Assembly: GCF_052324685.1 (NCBI RefSeq)
Contig: NC_135212.1
Span: 8,680,778 to 8,744,777 of the forward strand
Reading direction: 5' to 3'
Length of the DNA stretch: 64,000 nt
Origin: Brachyhypopomus gauderio
Taxonomy: Eukaryota > Chordata > Actinopteri > Gymnotiformes > Hypopomidae
Position 1 is the first letter of the stretch. Each line of letters begins with the position of its first letter. This document shows, in pieces, positions 45,004 through 55,624 of this stretch. The translations under genes were made by a program, and so were the position numbers. The notes beneath the pieces were generated by a model, which had not been told where the DNA came from, did no database searches, and saw only the letters and a list, made by a program, of their open reading frames with translations.

Positions 45004-47810
45004 ATGGAGATAATTCAGAAAGAGAATGTGAAAGTGCCAAATTCACTCTTAGTAGGAGGGCTAACAGGTGATGAGACAGATAATGATGTTATGGAATACT
45101 TAGCCACATATGGTTCCATTGAGAGGATAATTGCACTAACTAGTGATGAACCTCAGTTTAAAGACACTGCTATTGTAGAATATACATCAGGGGAGCCTAT
45201 TAAGTTTCTTCGGAATACTTTGCCCTGCAAAAGACCTAGCAAGAATCCAGGTGTTATCCACAACATCCAACTCCTATCAGAGTTATATGTAGCTGACAAA
45301 AGTTCTACCATAACCCACTCTTACCTCGCTGAATTACAGGGCATAGCTAAGCTAAGTGGGACTGACTATGAGAGACTCTTGCTAGATGAGCTGGCTAAGA
45401 TACAGAAGTCTGTTAAACATACCCACACAGCTGACTCTGATGAAGTGACTAGCCTACGACCACAACCGTCTCATGATATCGCCCAAGATGAACTATTATC
45501 TCCAGACACTGGGGATCATGCACCACTAGACTCGAGCTTAGTTCATTCCCATGTTTCGCCTACAGTCACTAGTATTGCTGATGCCCCTGCTGCACTTGGA
45601 ACACAGGCTCTTCCCTTATCTCCTGAGCAGCTTGCAACCCCTGCTGTCCAGAAAGTAGTGGTTGAGCATGTCATTAAGAGCAATGACTTCTCTTCTGATC
45701 GTCTCAAGCTCAGGCCTTTCTCTGGAAAAGTCCCATGCCCATCATCTGAGTCTGACTATGACACATGGCGCAGCAATGTTGAGTTCTTTCTAACAGATAA
45801 TGCTGCATCTGATAGGCACACTGTACGAAAGATAGTAGAGAGCCTTCTTCCGCCTGCTGCCCATATTGTAAAGCATCTTGGTCCAAAAGCATCTCCATAT
45901 GATTACTTAAGCTTACTTGACTCTGCTTATGACACTGTCGATGATGGGGATGAGCTTTTTGCTAGGTTCCTGAACACCAACCAGAACTCAGGCGAGAAGC
46001 CTTCAGTTTATTTACAACGATTACAGACAATCCTGAGTAAAGTTGTGAAGAGAGGGGGTATGGCTGTTACTGAGTCAGATTGCCAGCTCCTTAAGCCAGT
46101 GGTTCCCAAACTTTTTCTGCCGTGCCCCCCTTTAGTAGATGAGAATATTTTTGCGCCCCCCCCCCCTATTGACTAGGGATGCACCGATTCACGTTTTTCA
46201 CTTCCGATACCCATTCATATCTATCTGAGGCTTGGTATCGGCCGATACTGATCCGATACCGATCTGATAAAACAGTGCTGAATCGATTTAAAACATTTTT
46301 TTTTTAAACACAGACATACTGAATTACAAGTTTATTGAAAACTCTGCACCAGTATAGCACACTTAAACACACATAAAAACATGTAAAAAAAAGCACAACT
46401 TGCATTTGTTCAGTCAGGGCAATTATGAATATAACATTGAATGTAAAATATCAAAGAACCTGAAACAGACAAAAACAATAAGTTCACAACTTTGGTCAAA
46501 CATGAAAAAAATAAACTGCAAGAAACCTTTGAAATGGTTCAAGAATTCTAAATATCATTTTAAATAAATAAGGAGATGAAATAAGAGAAACAGCAATACC
46601 TATGCGGCTAGTTTGCTAGCGTTGACATCACGCAGAGCACAAAGCATGTAACGGCCAGAAATATGTGTACTGTCTCTTTAAGGGAGCGAGTTGAGCGCGC
46701 GTATGGAATATTGTTGTTATTTAGCTTTCTGCCGTAGAAAACCACTGCTCTTTATTTTATCTTTATTTTATTTCTGTAAGTAACGCATTCAATGAGCTTT
46801 GGACAACTCACCAGTTCATGTATGAACAGTCAAGTAATGATGGAGCCCAGGTTTATTTTGGTCAACCAGCACATAAACGGACTAAGTGGAATAGCACCAG
46901 CGCGAGTACGAGTGAGTGATTCACCTCTTCTCTGTGTGCTTCGTGTTTCACTCGCCTGTTAACTGTCCAAGTTTTCTGTCCGTGTCGGAGTGTAACTCCG
47001 AAAAGCGTTACAAGCATAGAATTAGACTGAATAGATCTGTTTTAATGGATCGGTCACATTGTCACTGATACCCGATATAGAATTTTTTCAGATATTAATA
47101 TCGGAATCGGTGCATCCCTAATATTGACACATGTGCACGTTTTACTTTCAAGCTCCGCGCCCCCCCTGCAATAGCTCCGCGCCCCACCTAGGGGGCGCGC
47201 CCCCCACTTTGGGAACCACTGCCTTAAGCAGTTCTGTAGAGGTTGCTGGAATAATGCCTTGATCACCAGTCTTCAGCTTAAGCAGAAGAAGAAATACCCA
47301 CCTCCCTTTCCTGAGTTGCTCCTTTTGTTGCGTACTGAAGAGGATCGGCAAGCAGCTAAGGCTAGCCGTATGAAGCAACACTTAGGCTTACCAAAAAGCA
47401 AAGCTCAGGTGAATGTCCACTCTGTGGAAGAATATGCTGTTGATAGCACTGACCAAAAAAATCCTGGATCTTCCACAGATACTCACAAGCTTGAAAAGCA
47501 GATTGCAATGCTGCAAACTCAGATGGCCTCCCTGAAAGAATATATGGCTAGTGGCTCACGCCGGACTCCTGCTAAGCAAACTAAGGCACAAAACCACAAA
47601 GCAAAAGTTTCCTGTGATGAAAAACCTTCAACCGCTTCGAATCTCATGAAGAAACCCCGCCCAGGGTACTGCTTCAAATGCGGTGAGGATGGCCACATTG
47701 CGCCATCCTGTAGTAATGAACCAAACCCTCAACTAGTTGGCGAGAAGCGCACCAATTTCGAGCAAAGGTTGAAGGCCTGGGAGGAAGGGAGTGTACCGCA
47801 GTTAAACTGA
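45004..47810 (+). CDS. gag, PNMA-like capsid with N-terminal RRM-like region and CCHC knuckle; split by hAT insertion
   Basis: Structural protein of the retrotransposon particle. Codons run 45004-46096 and resume at 47230-47810 after a hAT insertion (46097-47221) plus one 8-bp target copy. The register is kept, giving about 557 codons. The N-terminus (SLLVGGLTGDETDNDVMEYL region) resembles the RRM-like N-domain of PNMA proteins. The middle has a PNMA/Ty3-type capsid: RLKLRPFSGKVP, then FLNTNQNSGEKPSVYLQRLQ and LSKVVKRGGM. The C-terminus has a basic linker and one zinc knuckle, CFKCGEDGHIAPSC, at about 47671-47712. ATG at 45004 is chosen because the frame upstream lacks Gag-like sequence. The stop TGA at 47808 directly follows a slippery heptamer. 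As it stands the insertion ends this frame early, at TAG 46174-46176. Confidence 0.88.
46097..47221. mobile_element. Composite hAT insertion in gag (1,125 bp)
   Basis: Ends cagtggttcccaaa and its inverted copy tttgggaaccactg are flanked by a perfect 8-bp duplication ccttaagc (46089-46096 and 47222-47229). The outer element is a MITE of only about 178 bp (46097-46173 plus 47121-47221), because another hAT element sits inside it. It has no transposase gene. Confidence 0.93.
46174..47120. mobile_element. hAT element nested inside the gag insertion (947 bp)
   Basis: The ends tagggatgcaccgatt and aatcggtgcatcccta are perfect inverted repeats, and the subterminal parts are rich in tatcggccgatac-like motifs. 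Flanks ctattgac (46166-46173) and atattgac (47121-47128) are an 8-bp duplication with one mismatch. No transposase frame was seen, so it is a non-autonomous copy. Confidence 0.88.
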
Positions 47811-47863
47811 TCTCAGTTCCTGAGGCGGGACTGTCAGGAACTGTGAATAAATACGAACGTCCC
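47801..47863 (+). promoter_or_regulatory. Candidate -1 programmed ribosomal frameshift signal (gag-pol)
   Basis: The slippery heptamer G TTA AAC (47801-47807) lies in the gag frame immediately before the gag stop TGA (47808-47810). After a 6-nt spacer comes a perfect 10-bp stem: cagttcctga (47814-47823) pairs with tcaggaactg (47834-47843), with a 10-nt loop. The loop bases gggac (47827-47831) can pair with gtccc (47859-47863), giving an H-type pseudoknot. Pol is in the -1 frame and becomes open only at 47720, after a TGA at 47717-47719. GTTAAAC is an established functional slippery sequence in nidoviruses. Confidence 0.85.
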
Positions 47864-50817
47864 AGAGTCAAACCCGTAGTGAACGTATCTAGGCAATCAC
47901 TCCAAATAGACGACCAACTCCAAATTCCAAAAGAGCTTATTGGACAGAAATGTACAGCAAATGTCATTGTGTCAGGAGTTACTTGTAACTGCCTCCTTGA
48001 TACTGGGTCACAAGTGACTACTGTCTCTGCTTCATTTCATGAGAATCATTTATCAGAGACCCCTATTCAGTCACTGGAAGGCCTGGATGTTGAAGGTGCT
48101 AATGGGCAAAACGTTCCATATTTGGGCTATGTGCCTATCAGCCTGAAGTTTCCAAAGAGCTTTCTTGAAACTGAACCTGAAGTATGTACTTTAGCTTTAG
48201 TAACTCCAGATGTGCGTAGTAGCAGTGATGTACCTGTTCTAATTGGAACAAATGCTCTTGATACCTTGTATAGCGAACACTGTTATGGCAGAAGACCAGA
48301 AAACTTATCCTCTGGCCATGGCTATCGGCAAATCCTATATACACTCAAATTAAGACAAGAAGTCAGTTCAACCGGTAGGATTGGCTCTATAACCTTGAAA
48401 GACAAAGTGCGACAAGTGATCCCTGCTCAAGGAAGAGTCCTTGTGGAAGGCTATGTTAAAGCTAAAAGCCCTGGTGAGTGTGCCTTGGTAGAACCAGCTA
48501 CCACATCTACTTTACCAGGGGGGATCCTCGTGGAATGCTGTCTTGTTACGTTGCCCAAGCGTAATCCTCACAAGCTACATCTGTGGGTTAGGAATGAAGC
48601 CGAACACGACATAATGCTGCCTACCCGCAGCGTACTTGCTGAACTTCACACTCCTGAAGCGATTCATAACAATCTGTCCACCCTTGGTGGTGTGAAGTGT
48701 TGTGCTGTTGCTTCTCAGCCCATTACTCACCCTAAGGAGTCTAAACTTACCTTTGATTTTGGAGATTCACCCCTCTCGAAAGAGTGGAAGGAAAGAGTGT
48801 CCCAGAGTTTAATGGCTTATGCTGATGTCTTCGCCCAGCATGATCTTGACTTTGGACACGCATCCAAAGTGAAACATCATATTAACTTAAAAGATGACAC
48901 ACCTTTCAAGCAGAAGTCACGACCTATTCATCCTAACGACTATGAAGCAGTAAGGAGACATCTGCAAACTCTCCTTGAGGCAGGAGTGATTCGTGAATCG
49001 GAGTCCCCTTACTCCTCTCCAATCGTAGTCGTTCGCAAGAAGAATGGAGACGTACGCCTATGCGTTGATTACCGGAAACTTAATTCATTGACGATACGAG
49101 ATGCCTATGCACTTCCCAATCTGGAGGAAGCCTTTTCAGCCCTTGCCGGATCCAAATGGTTTTCAGTCATGGATCTTAAGTCTGGTTATTACCAGATTGA
49201 AATGGAGGAACGTGATAAGGCAAAGACTGCTTTTGTGTGCCCATTGGGGTTTTACGAGTTTAACCGTATGCCCCAAGGCATCACCAATGCGCCTAGTACC
49301 TTCCAAAGGTTGATGGAGAAATGCATGGGAAATCTTAATCTGAAGGAAGTGCTAGTGTTTTTAGATGATGTAATCGTTTTCTCAAGCACAATAGAACAAC
49401 ACGAAACTAGGCTGTTGAGTGTGCTGCAACAGTTGAGAGAACATGGCTTGAAACTCTCTCCCACAAAGTGCAGTTTTTTCCAAAGCTCGGTGCGTTATTT
49501 GGGACACATTGTCTCAAGCAGAGGTGTAGAGACCGATCCTCAAAAGGTCAGCGCCCTTCGCACATGGCCTAGACCCCAAACTCTCAAAGAGCTAAAATCA
49601 TTTTTAGGGTTCTCTGGATATTATCGCCGATATGTGAAGGACTATTCTAAAATAGTAAAACCCTTAAATGATCTCACAAAGGGCTACCCACCCTATAAGA
49701 AGGGAGGAAGAGTAACACCTCGCTCTGGAATGTACTTCAACATCAAAGAGCCTTTCGCAGATCGCTGGACACCTGCTTGTCAGCAAGCTTTCGAAACAGT
49801 TATAGAGAAGCTCACCTCAGCACCTGTGCTTGGATATGCCGACCCAAAACTCCCATATATTCTTCACACCGATGCGAGCACCTCTGGGTTGGGAGCTGCC
49901 CTTTACCAAGAGCAGGATGGTGACATGCGAGTTATCGCCTATGCAAGTAGAGGACTTTCTTCCAGTGAGAAGCGGTATCCAGCCCACAAATTGGAGTTTC
50001 TTGCTTTAAAGTGGTCTATTGTGGAGAAATTCCAAGATTATCTATATGGAAACACATTCACCGTGGTGACCGATAATAACCCGTTGACATATATTCTGAA
50101 GTCAGCTAAGCTTGATGCTGCCAGTTACCGATGGTTGGCTGCACTCTCCACATTTGATTTTAATATCAAGTATCGTGCAGGCAAATGCAACCAAGATGCG
50201 GATGGCCTTTCCAGACGGCCACATGATGCCCTAGAGGATGACCATGTTTCTCTAGAGGAAAGAGAACGACTGAAACATTTTGCTTCTCACCATTTGTCTT
50301 CATCTCCTAACCAGAACCTACTTGCGGAAACAATACAGGCCCTGTGTCACCGCCATCTTTTGGGTGAAGCTGATGATAACCTGCCTTCCATCACTTTGGT
50401 AGAGTCACTCGCACTCCACGCAGATGCGGTGCCAGATATATATGAAGAGGAGGGAGCATTGGGCTGTGCCATTCTGCCTACATACAGTGAGGAAGAGCTC
50501 CAACATTATCAAAGATGTGATCCGATCATAAACACTGTGGTTGAGCTCTTGGAGAACGGAGATAAAGCCAACTCCAGCCTGAATCCTGACTCTTCAGAGC
50601 TGAAGCTTCTGCTCAAAGAACTGAAAAGGCTGGAGTTGAGAAATGATCTTCTTTATAGAACTCGACTAACAGACAGTGGCATTAACTACCAGTTTGTGGT
50701 CCCAAAATCACTGAGGTCCACCATCCTCCAGTGCCTTCATGATGATATGGGGCACATGGGTCTGGAGAGAACATTGGATTTAGTCCGATCTAGGTTTTAT
50801 TGGCCTAAGATGGCTAC
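47804..50817 (+). CDS. pol part 1: protease, reverse transcriptase, RNase H, start of integrase
   Basis: Pol is read in the -1 frame relative to gag. In order: aspartic protease with LLDTGSQVT (DTG at 47999-48007) and a late VLIGTNALD motif; reverse transcriptase with VDYRKLNSLTIRDAYALPN, MDLKSGYYQI and the active site FLDD at 49358-49369; and RNase H with HTDAST (Asp at 49871), the LEFLALKW glutamate and TDNNPLTYI. The first half of the integrase HHCC zinc finger follows (HDDMGHMGLERTLD). The frame is open to the hAT insertion at 50818 and continues by chance into it until 50920. There is no independent ATG, consistent with frameshift expression. Confidence 0.93.
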
Positions 50818-51931
50818 CAGAGGTGGGACCAAGTCAGTGTTTTGCAAGTCTCAAGTAAGTCCAAGTCTTTATCCTCAAGTCCCGAGTCAAGTCTCAAGCA
50901 AAGACACTCAAGTCAAGTGAAGTCTCGAGTCAAGACAGGCAACAGTCAAGTCAAGTCCCAAGTCTGAAACTTGGAATTTCAAGTCCTTTCGAGTCTTTTT
51001 TTTTTTTTTAACCAATGTTGCAGATATATTTTAAATGTAAATAATAGACATGTTCTTTTTAAATCTGTATTCTCCTCAAATCTTGATAAAACATGTGCAA
51101 CTGAAAACATGAAGTATAAAAAAAAATAAAATTACACCTCTTTATTGCACAGTTCAATTTGTTAAACTTAGCTGCAAAAATATTCATACTTTAAACTACA
51201 ATTTTCCAGAAATAAATATTCTGTGAAAAAGTCATAAGTAGAACTCCATGTTCAAATAAAAAGTGCTGATATTTTCACAGTACAATACAAAGAACCATAA
51301 CAGCATTTTCCCCTCTCTTCTCTTATCTGGTTTCTTGGAGAAATGTGTGAGTGACACAAGACAAACAAATATAAGAACTGAACAATTAACAGGAATCTGC
51401 AACTTTAGACATTTCAGTAAACTATTCTGCATTGCATTTGCAAAAAACCAAACTGGCCAAAAGTCTGTATGTCATTTGTGCATGATGAGGCCGTAGAATG
51501 ATGCCCCCATAGCTGAAAACTCGCTCCACTTTTGTCAATTTTTTTTTTTCTCGACGTAGATGTCTTCAAATACACAATCCATGCTGAGATAGAACTGGAT
51601 ATGATGGTGACAGAGAGAGGCTCTCTTCCCTGAGTTCAGATACAGAACCCAGGGTTGCCAACTCTCACGCATTGAGCATGAGACAGACGCATTTGACCGT
51701 CTTCACACGCTCTCACGCCACACATCCGATTTCTCACGTCGAAAAAGAAAATCTAGTTTATTGACCTCTGATCCACATCTATGATTCAATGAGTTACTAG
51801 TTCGCTCTGGCGCCAACCACTGGTGATAGATCGATCGCCATATAATACTTAATTTGTGTCCATTTTACACCCCGACCGGTAAAAATTTACGTTCGCCAAC
51901 CCCCCATTTGATTGGTTGTGCTGCAGCTCAT

Positions 51932-51973
<42 letters not shown>

Positions 51974-52269
51974 ACGTACAGAGTGTGGAAAAGCAGAGGA
52001 CCGGTCTGCGTCAGAAGGACGGAAATTAAATTAATGGGGCGCACTTTATAAATATTAATATGCGTTTTAAAATTTAAATTTGGGGTAAAAAAAATCAAGT
52101 CTTTGCAAGTAAACAGGTTCAAGTCCAATTCAAGTCCCAAGTTATTGGTGTAAAAGTCCAAGTCAAGTCTAAGTCTCTGAATATTTTTTCAAGTCAAGTC
52201 AAAAGTCTTAATATTAATGACTCGAGTCTGACTCGAGTCCAAGTCATGTGACTCGAGTCCCCACCTCTG
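50818..52269. mobile_element. Non-autonomous hAT insertion in integrase (1,452 bp)
   Basis: The left end is cagaggtgggac and the right end gtccccacctctg, inverted repeats with one base gap, flanked by the perfect 8-bp duplication atggctac (50810-50817 and 52270-52277). Both subterminal regions (about 50830-51000 and 52095-52260) are packed with caagtc and ctcgagtc motifs. A (CA)n run lies at 51933-51971. No transposase-like frame was found. The family resembles Tol2/Ac-type ends in style only. Confidence 0.94.
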
Positions 52270-53928
52270 ATGGCTACAGACGTAGAGAACAAGGTAAAGA
52301 CATGTGGACGTTGTGTCCGAAGAAAGACACCACCTGAAAAGTCAGCACCTCTTGTAAATATACAAACAACTCGCCCCATGGAATTGGTATGCATGGATTA
52401 TCTGTCCTTGGAGCCTGATAGTCACAACACTAAGGACATCTTGGTCATCACAGATCATTTTACCAAGTATGCAGTAGCCATACCTACCAAAGACCAGAAA
52501 GCCACAACAGTTGCAAAAGCACTCTGGGAGCAGTTCTTGGTGCATTATGGTTTTCCTGAACGCTTACTTAGTGATCAGGGCCGGGATTTTGAATCCCAAC
52601 TCATTAAAGAACTGTGTGCTCTTGCCGGTATCACTAAAGTGCGCACCAGTCCCTATCACCCTAGGGGAAACCCAGTAGAACGGTTTAATCGTACTCTTCT
52701 AGGCATGTTGGGTACTTTGACGGACAAGAAGAAAAGTCACTGGCGTGACTATGTGAAACCTCTGACCCATGCCTATAACTGTACCAAGAACGAGGTCACT
52801 GGGTTTAGCCCCTATGAGTTGATGTTTGGGCGCCTGCCCAGACTCCCAGTGGACATTGCATTTTGTTTGCCGGTTAAGAATGGTGTTCCCAAGACTCATT
52901 CTCATTATGTGAGAACTCTGAAGTCACGGCTTGAAGAAAGCTATCAGATAGCCAAGAAGAATTCACAGAAAGTTGCTGAACGAAACAAGCGTCACTTTGA
53001 CAAGAGGGTGAGAGAGTCTACCTTGGGAGAAGGTGATCAAGTACTGGTACGGAATGTGCGGCTACGAAATAAACACAAGCTTGCCGATAAATGGGAGTCT
53101 ACTGTGTACAGAGTCCTGATGAAGATGGGAGACCTTCCTGTGTATACTGTGGAGCCCATAGATGGAGATGGTGCCATTCGGAGCCTGCACAGGGATCTTC
53201 TACTCCCGTGCGGTGACTTGTGTGAATCGGAAGAAACCGAGCCAGCAAAGTCAAAGGCTCAACGGCCAAGGACCAGAAAGAGCGAACCGCAGCCCCCAGA
53301 GGAGGACTTTGATTCAGATGATGATCTTCCGAGCTTCTCATTCCAGCCGCCCATCACCCCTGAGGAACACTTCTTTGAGGTACTTGAAGTTCCAACAACA
53401 CTGCAATCTCCGATGACACCAGTCATGCCATCATCCACTGTGGTACCTGTTGAAACACAGCCCACCCATCTTTTGGATGAACCAAACCCAGACCTTTCTG
53501 TGTTCCCTTTGGAAGTCGCTAGAGCGCCCCTTGTGCCAGTTGAAACCGAGGGGCAAGGAGATGTGAATGAACAAACTCTTATTGAAGTGGATATTACCTT
53601 ACCAGAGGTGACTTGTGAAACTCCAGCTGCTGTTGACAGTGAGAGCCACGAAACTGGAGCTGCTGTTGAAGCTCAGCAAAACACAGATGGAGACAGCACT
53701 TGGACATCTACAGAAACTGACATAGGAAAAGAAACCCCCAGTATTGCACATGATACACTAAGCGACACTACACGTAGGTCAGAGAGAACACGCAGGCCAC
53801 CTGGTCGTTTTCATTACCCAGAGCTAGGGAAACCTTTAATCTCTTTTGCTAAGAGTCTCTTAGAAAGTTTCAATCAAACTCTTGAAAATTTTAGTGATTA
53901 TGATATTTCCCCTACTAATGTTCTTTAG
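52270..53928 (+). CDS. pol part 2: integrase core and C-terminal extension
   Basis: The frame resumes in register with part 1 across the hAT target duplication. It begins with the second half of the HHCC finger (CGRCVRRK), then the integrase core with the D,D,E triad: CMDYLSLEPD (Asp 52396-52398), LLSDQGRDFES, and HPRGNPVERFNRTL. Next are the YNCTKNEVTGFSPYELMFG motif and a GPY/F-like SH3 region (GDQVLVRNVRLRNKHKLADK). An acidic, proline-rich tail of about 200 residues ends with RSERTRRPPGRFHYPELG and a short hydrophobic stretch before TAG at 53926-53928. There is no chromodomain and no envelope. In the present allele this part is severed from part 1. Confidence 0.93.
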   Translation: MATDVENKVKTCGRCVRRKTPPEKSAPLVNIQTTRPMELVCMDYLSLEPDSHNTKDILVITDHFTKYAVAIPTKDQKATTVAKALWEQFLVHYGFPERLLSDQGRDFESQLIKELCALAGITKVRTSPYHPRGNPVERFNRTLLGMLGTLTDKKKSHWRDYVKPLTHAYNCTKNEVTGFSPYELMFGRLPRLPVDIAFCLPVKNGVPKTHSHYVRTLKSRLEESYQIAKKNSQKVAERNKRHFDKRVRESTLGEGDQVLVRNVRLRNKHKLADKWESTVYRVLMKMGDLPVYTVEPIDGDGAIRSLHRDLLLPCGDLCESEETEPAKSKAQRPRTRKSEPQPPEEDFDSDDDLPSFSFQPPITPEEHFFEVLEVPTTLQSPMTPVMPSSTVVPVETQPTHLLDEPNPDLSVFPLEVARAPLVPVETEGQGDVNEQTLIEVDITLPEVTCETPAAVDSESHETGAAVEAQQNTDGDSTWTSTETDIGKETPSIAHDTLSDTTRRSERTRRPPGRFHYPELGKPLISFAKSLLESFNQTLENFSDYDISPTNVL

Positions 53929-53968
53929 ACTGGAACGTAGTGAAGCATGAAGGGACTCATGTCGATTC

Positions 53969-53980
53969 AAGGGGGGAAGG
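53969..53980 (+). other. Polypurine tract
   Basis: aaggggggaagg immediately precedes the 3' LTR. It is the expected plus-strand primer for reverse transcription. Confidence 0.9.
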
Positions 53981-54768
53981 TGTAACCCTCCTGAAATTAG
54001 GGTTACTAATCTCAGGAATCGTTGAGGTCATTGCCCTAAGGGGGCGCTCTGTACGTTCTTTTTAAGGGAATTTCTAACGAAGAAGAACATCTCTTTTTTT
54101 TTCCCCCCTGAGCTATTTTCCTGACGTGTCAGAGATCGAAACTCCCAGACTTCGGTGGGAAATAATATAAAGCTCTCAGGATAACGTCCTAATTATATAT
54201 AAACAAACTATATTCTCCAATTAGACATTCAACTTGAGAGTTATTTCGAAGCGATTCCATCACGTTATCAGGCACTAGAAACTCCGCTGACGAATCTGAA
54301 TGCTGAGATGGCGAGCCAACCCCAGATCCTGGATGCGGTGCGGCCAACCGTATGATCCAGACCGAACCTGATTCGCCCATCGAGAAGTCATCAGATCCAA
54401 GGCCTACCCGTCCGACAGATAGGTAGTCAGATAGTTAGGGATACAATTGTGTAAAGGACGAATCGGAACAGAACTGTGGAATCTGCACACACCACTGTCT
54501 GCGGACTGAAAACGTTATACCCTGGATTCTACTCATATGTGCACATATTAGAGGGACTGATTTTTCTTTTTTTTTAGGAATCTGATAACCTCATGCAATT
54601 TACTTTTGTTTAATTATTTTTGTTTTACAGTATTTTACATTGTGGTTTGCATGATCAGTTGTGAGGCAATAAACTGGTCAATTGTTCAGCTTGCTCTCGT
54701 TTGACTTACCTCTCCTTCGAACCTAGTAGATGTTAGTGCTTTCTGATACTGGCCAGACAAGTGCTACA
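53981..54768 (+). repeat. 3' LTR (788 bp)
   Basis: Near-identical to 44068-44856, with the same TATA-like and AATAAA elements. It is followed by the 4-bp target duplication tatg at 54769-54772. Confidence 0.95.
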
Positions 54769-54772
54769 TATG

Positions 54773-55624
54773 CATTTATTATGATAATGAACCTTTTTTA
54801 GTATTTATTTTAGTATTTTAGGATTGATTGGTTTATTTATTCAGCATTAATGTTGGATGCATGGAAAACAGATCGTAGATTAAATGTGCAATACCCAAAT
54901 GCAGGATAAAAGTTTTACATATAGAACAATGCCACTCAAAAGTGGCATTTCTATACCAAACATTCAAACACACCTGCACATGCATGTACAATTGCTCGTC
55001 TTCTCCAAGTCCCCAGTGTAACTGTAAAAGTGCTCACATGTAACAGGTAGACTGTCATTTGCATTTAAAACACGCTAACCCATAAACACAGCACACCCCA
55101 AGACATTACTAGTTTTAGCAAAAATGGAAGTCACGTGTTCAATGCTAGCGGCATTGAACGGGAAGTCATCTTGCAGGAGCACAGAAAAGACATAGTTGGA
55201 AGACAGAACACTGGGAGCACGTGTCAATGAGCAGTGCTGGGGTGGGCAAGATACTCTTGCCATGCTTAGTATCCAACTAGAAGTCTGTCTGTTCTCTTTC
55301 TCTTCCTCCACCTCCCCTCTCACTCTGTCTAATCTGTCATTCATTGCTGTTTCTTTCTTCCTTCTCCATCTCCTCCATTTCTTTTCCTTTCTTCCTTTCA
55401 CAACCTCTTCCATCCTCTCTTTGACCCACTGTCTGTTTTTACCACGTGCAGCTTTGTGTTTGAGCCATCACCCATAATCACCCACTTCTGGCCAAAGTCC
55501 TTCTGTCTTTGCTAACCCATTTCCACATTTTCATTGCAATACAGTGTTTGAAAAAGACTTCACTAAAGCTTTTACATCCATTCAGCCTTAGATGCATAGT
55601 TATGGGACCGACCAGACCAGGAAC
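54773..55624. other. Unique sequence, no gene recognised
   Basis: AT-rich, then a pyrimidine-rich stretch (ctcttcctcc-type) at about 55295-55430. I see no exon or mobile element here. Confidence 0.6.

Larger units (their letters stand above)
44068..54768 (+). mobile_element. Ty3/Gypsy LTR retrotransposon with PNMA-like Gag, interrupted by hAT insertions
   Basis: A full-length element: LTR 44068-44856, leader, gag, pol (protease-RT-RNase H-integrase), polypurine tract, LTR 53981-54768. It is flanked by a 4-bp duplication tatg (44064-44067 and 54769-54772). The order RT-RNaseH-IN defines Ty3/Gypsy. It spans 10.7 kb, or about 8.1 kb without the two primary hAT insertions and their duplicated target sites. 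Gag (about 557 codons) and Pol (about 1,550 codons) are each interrupted only by DNA transposons flanked by 8-bp duplications, and the reading frame on the far side is in register in both cases. No envelope gene is present between integrase and the 3' LTR. The LTRs differ at three bases and one T in a homopolymer, so insertion was recent. Confidence 0.95.

Noticed and set aside
51640..51900. Possible further hAT insertion starting cagggttgccaactctcacg inside the integrase hAT
   Set aside because: A loosely inverted end (ttcgccaacc) exists near 51893, but no matching target duplication could be found.
52270..53928. Envelope gene after integrase
   Set aside because: The frame downstream of the integrase is a continuation of Pol, without signal peptide, cleavage site or ectodomain. 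The gap to the polypurine tract is only about 40 bp.
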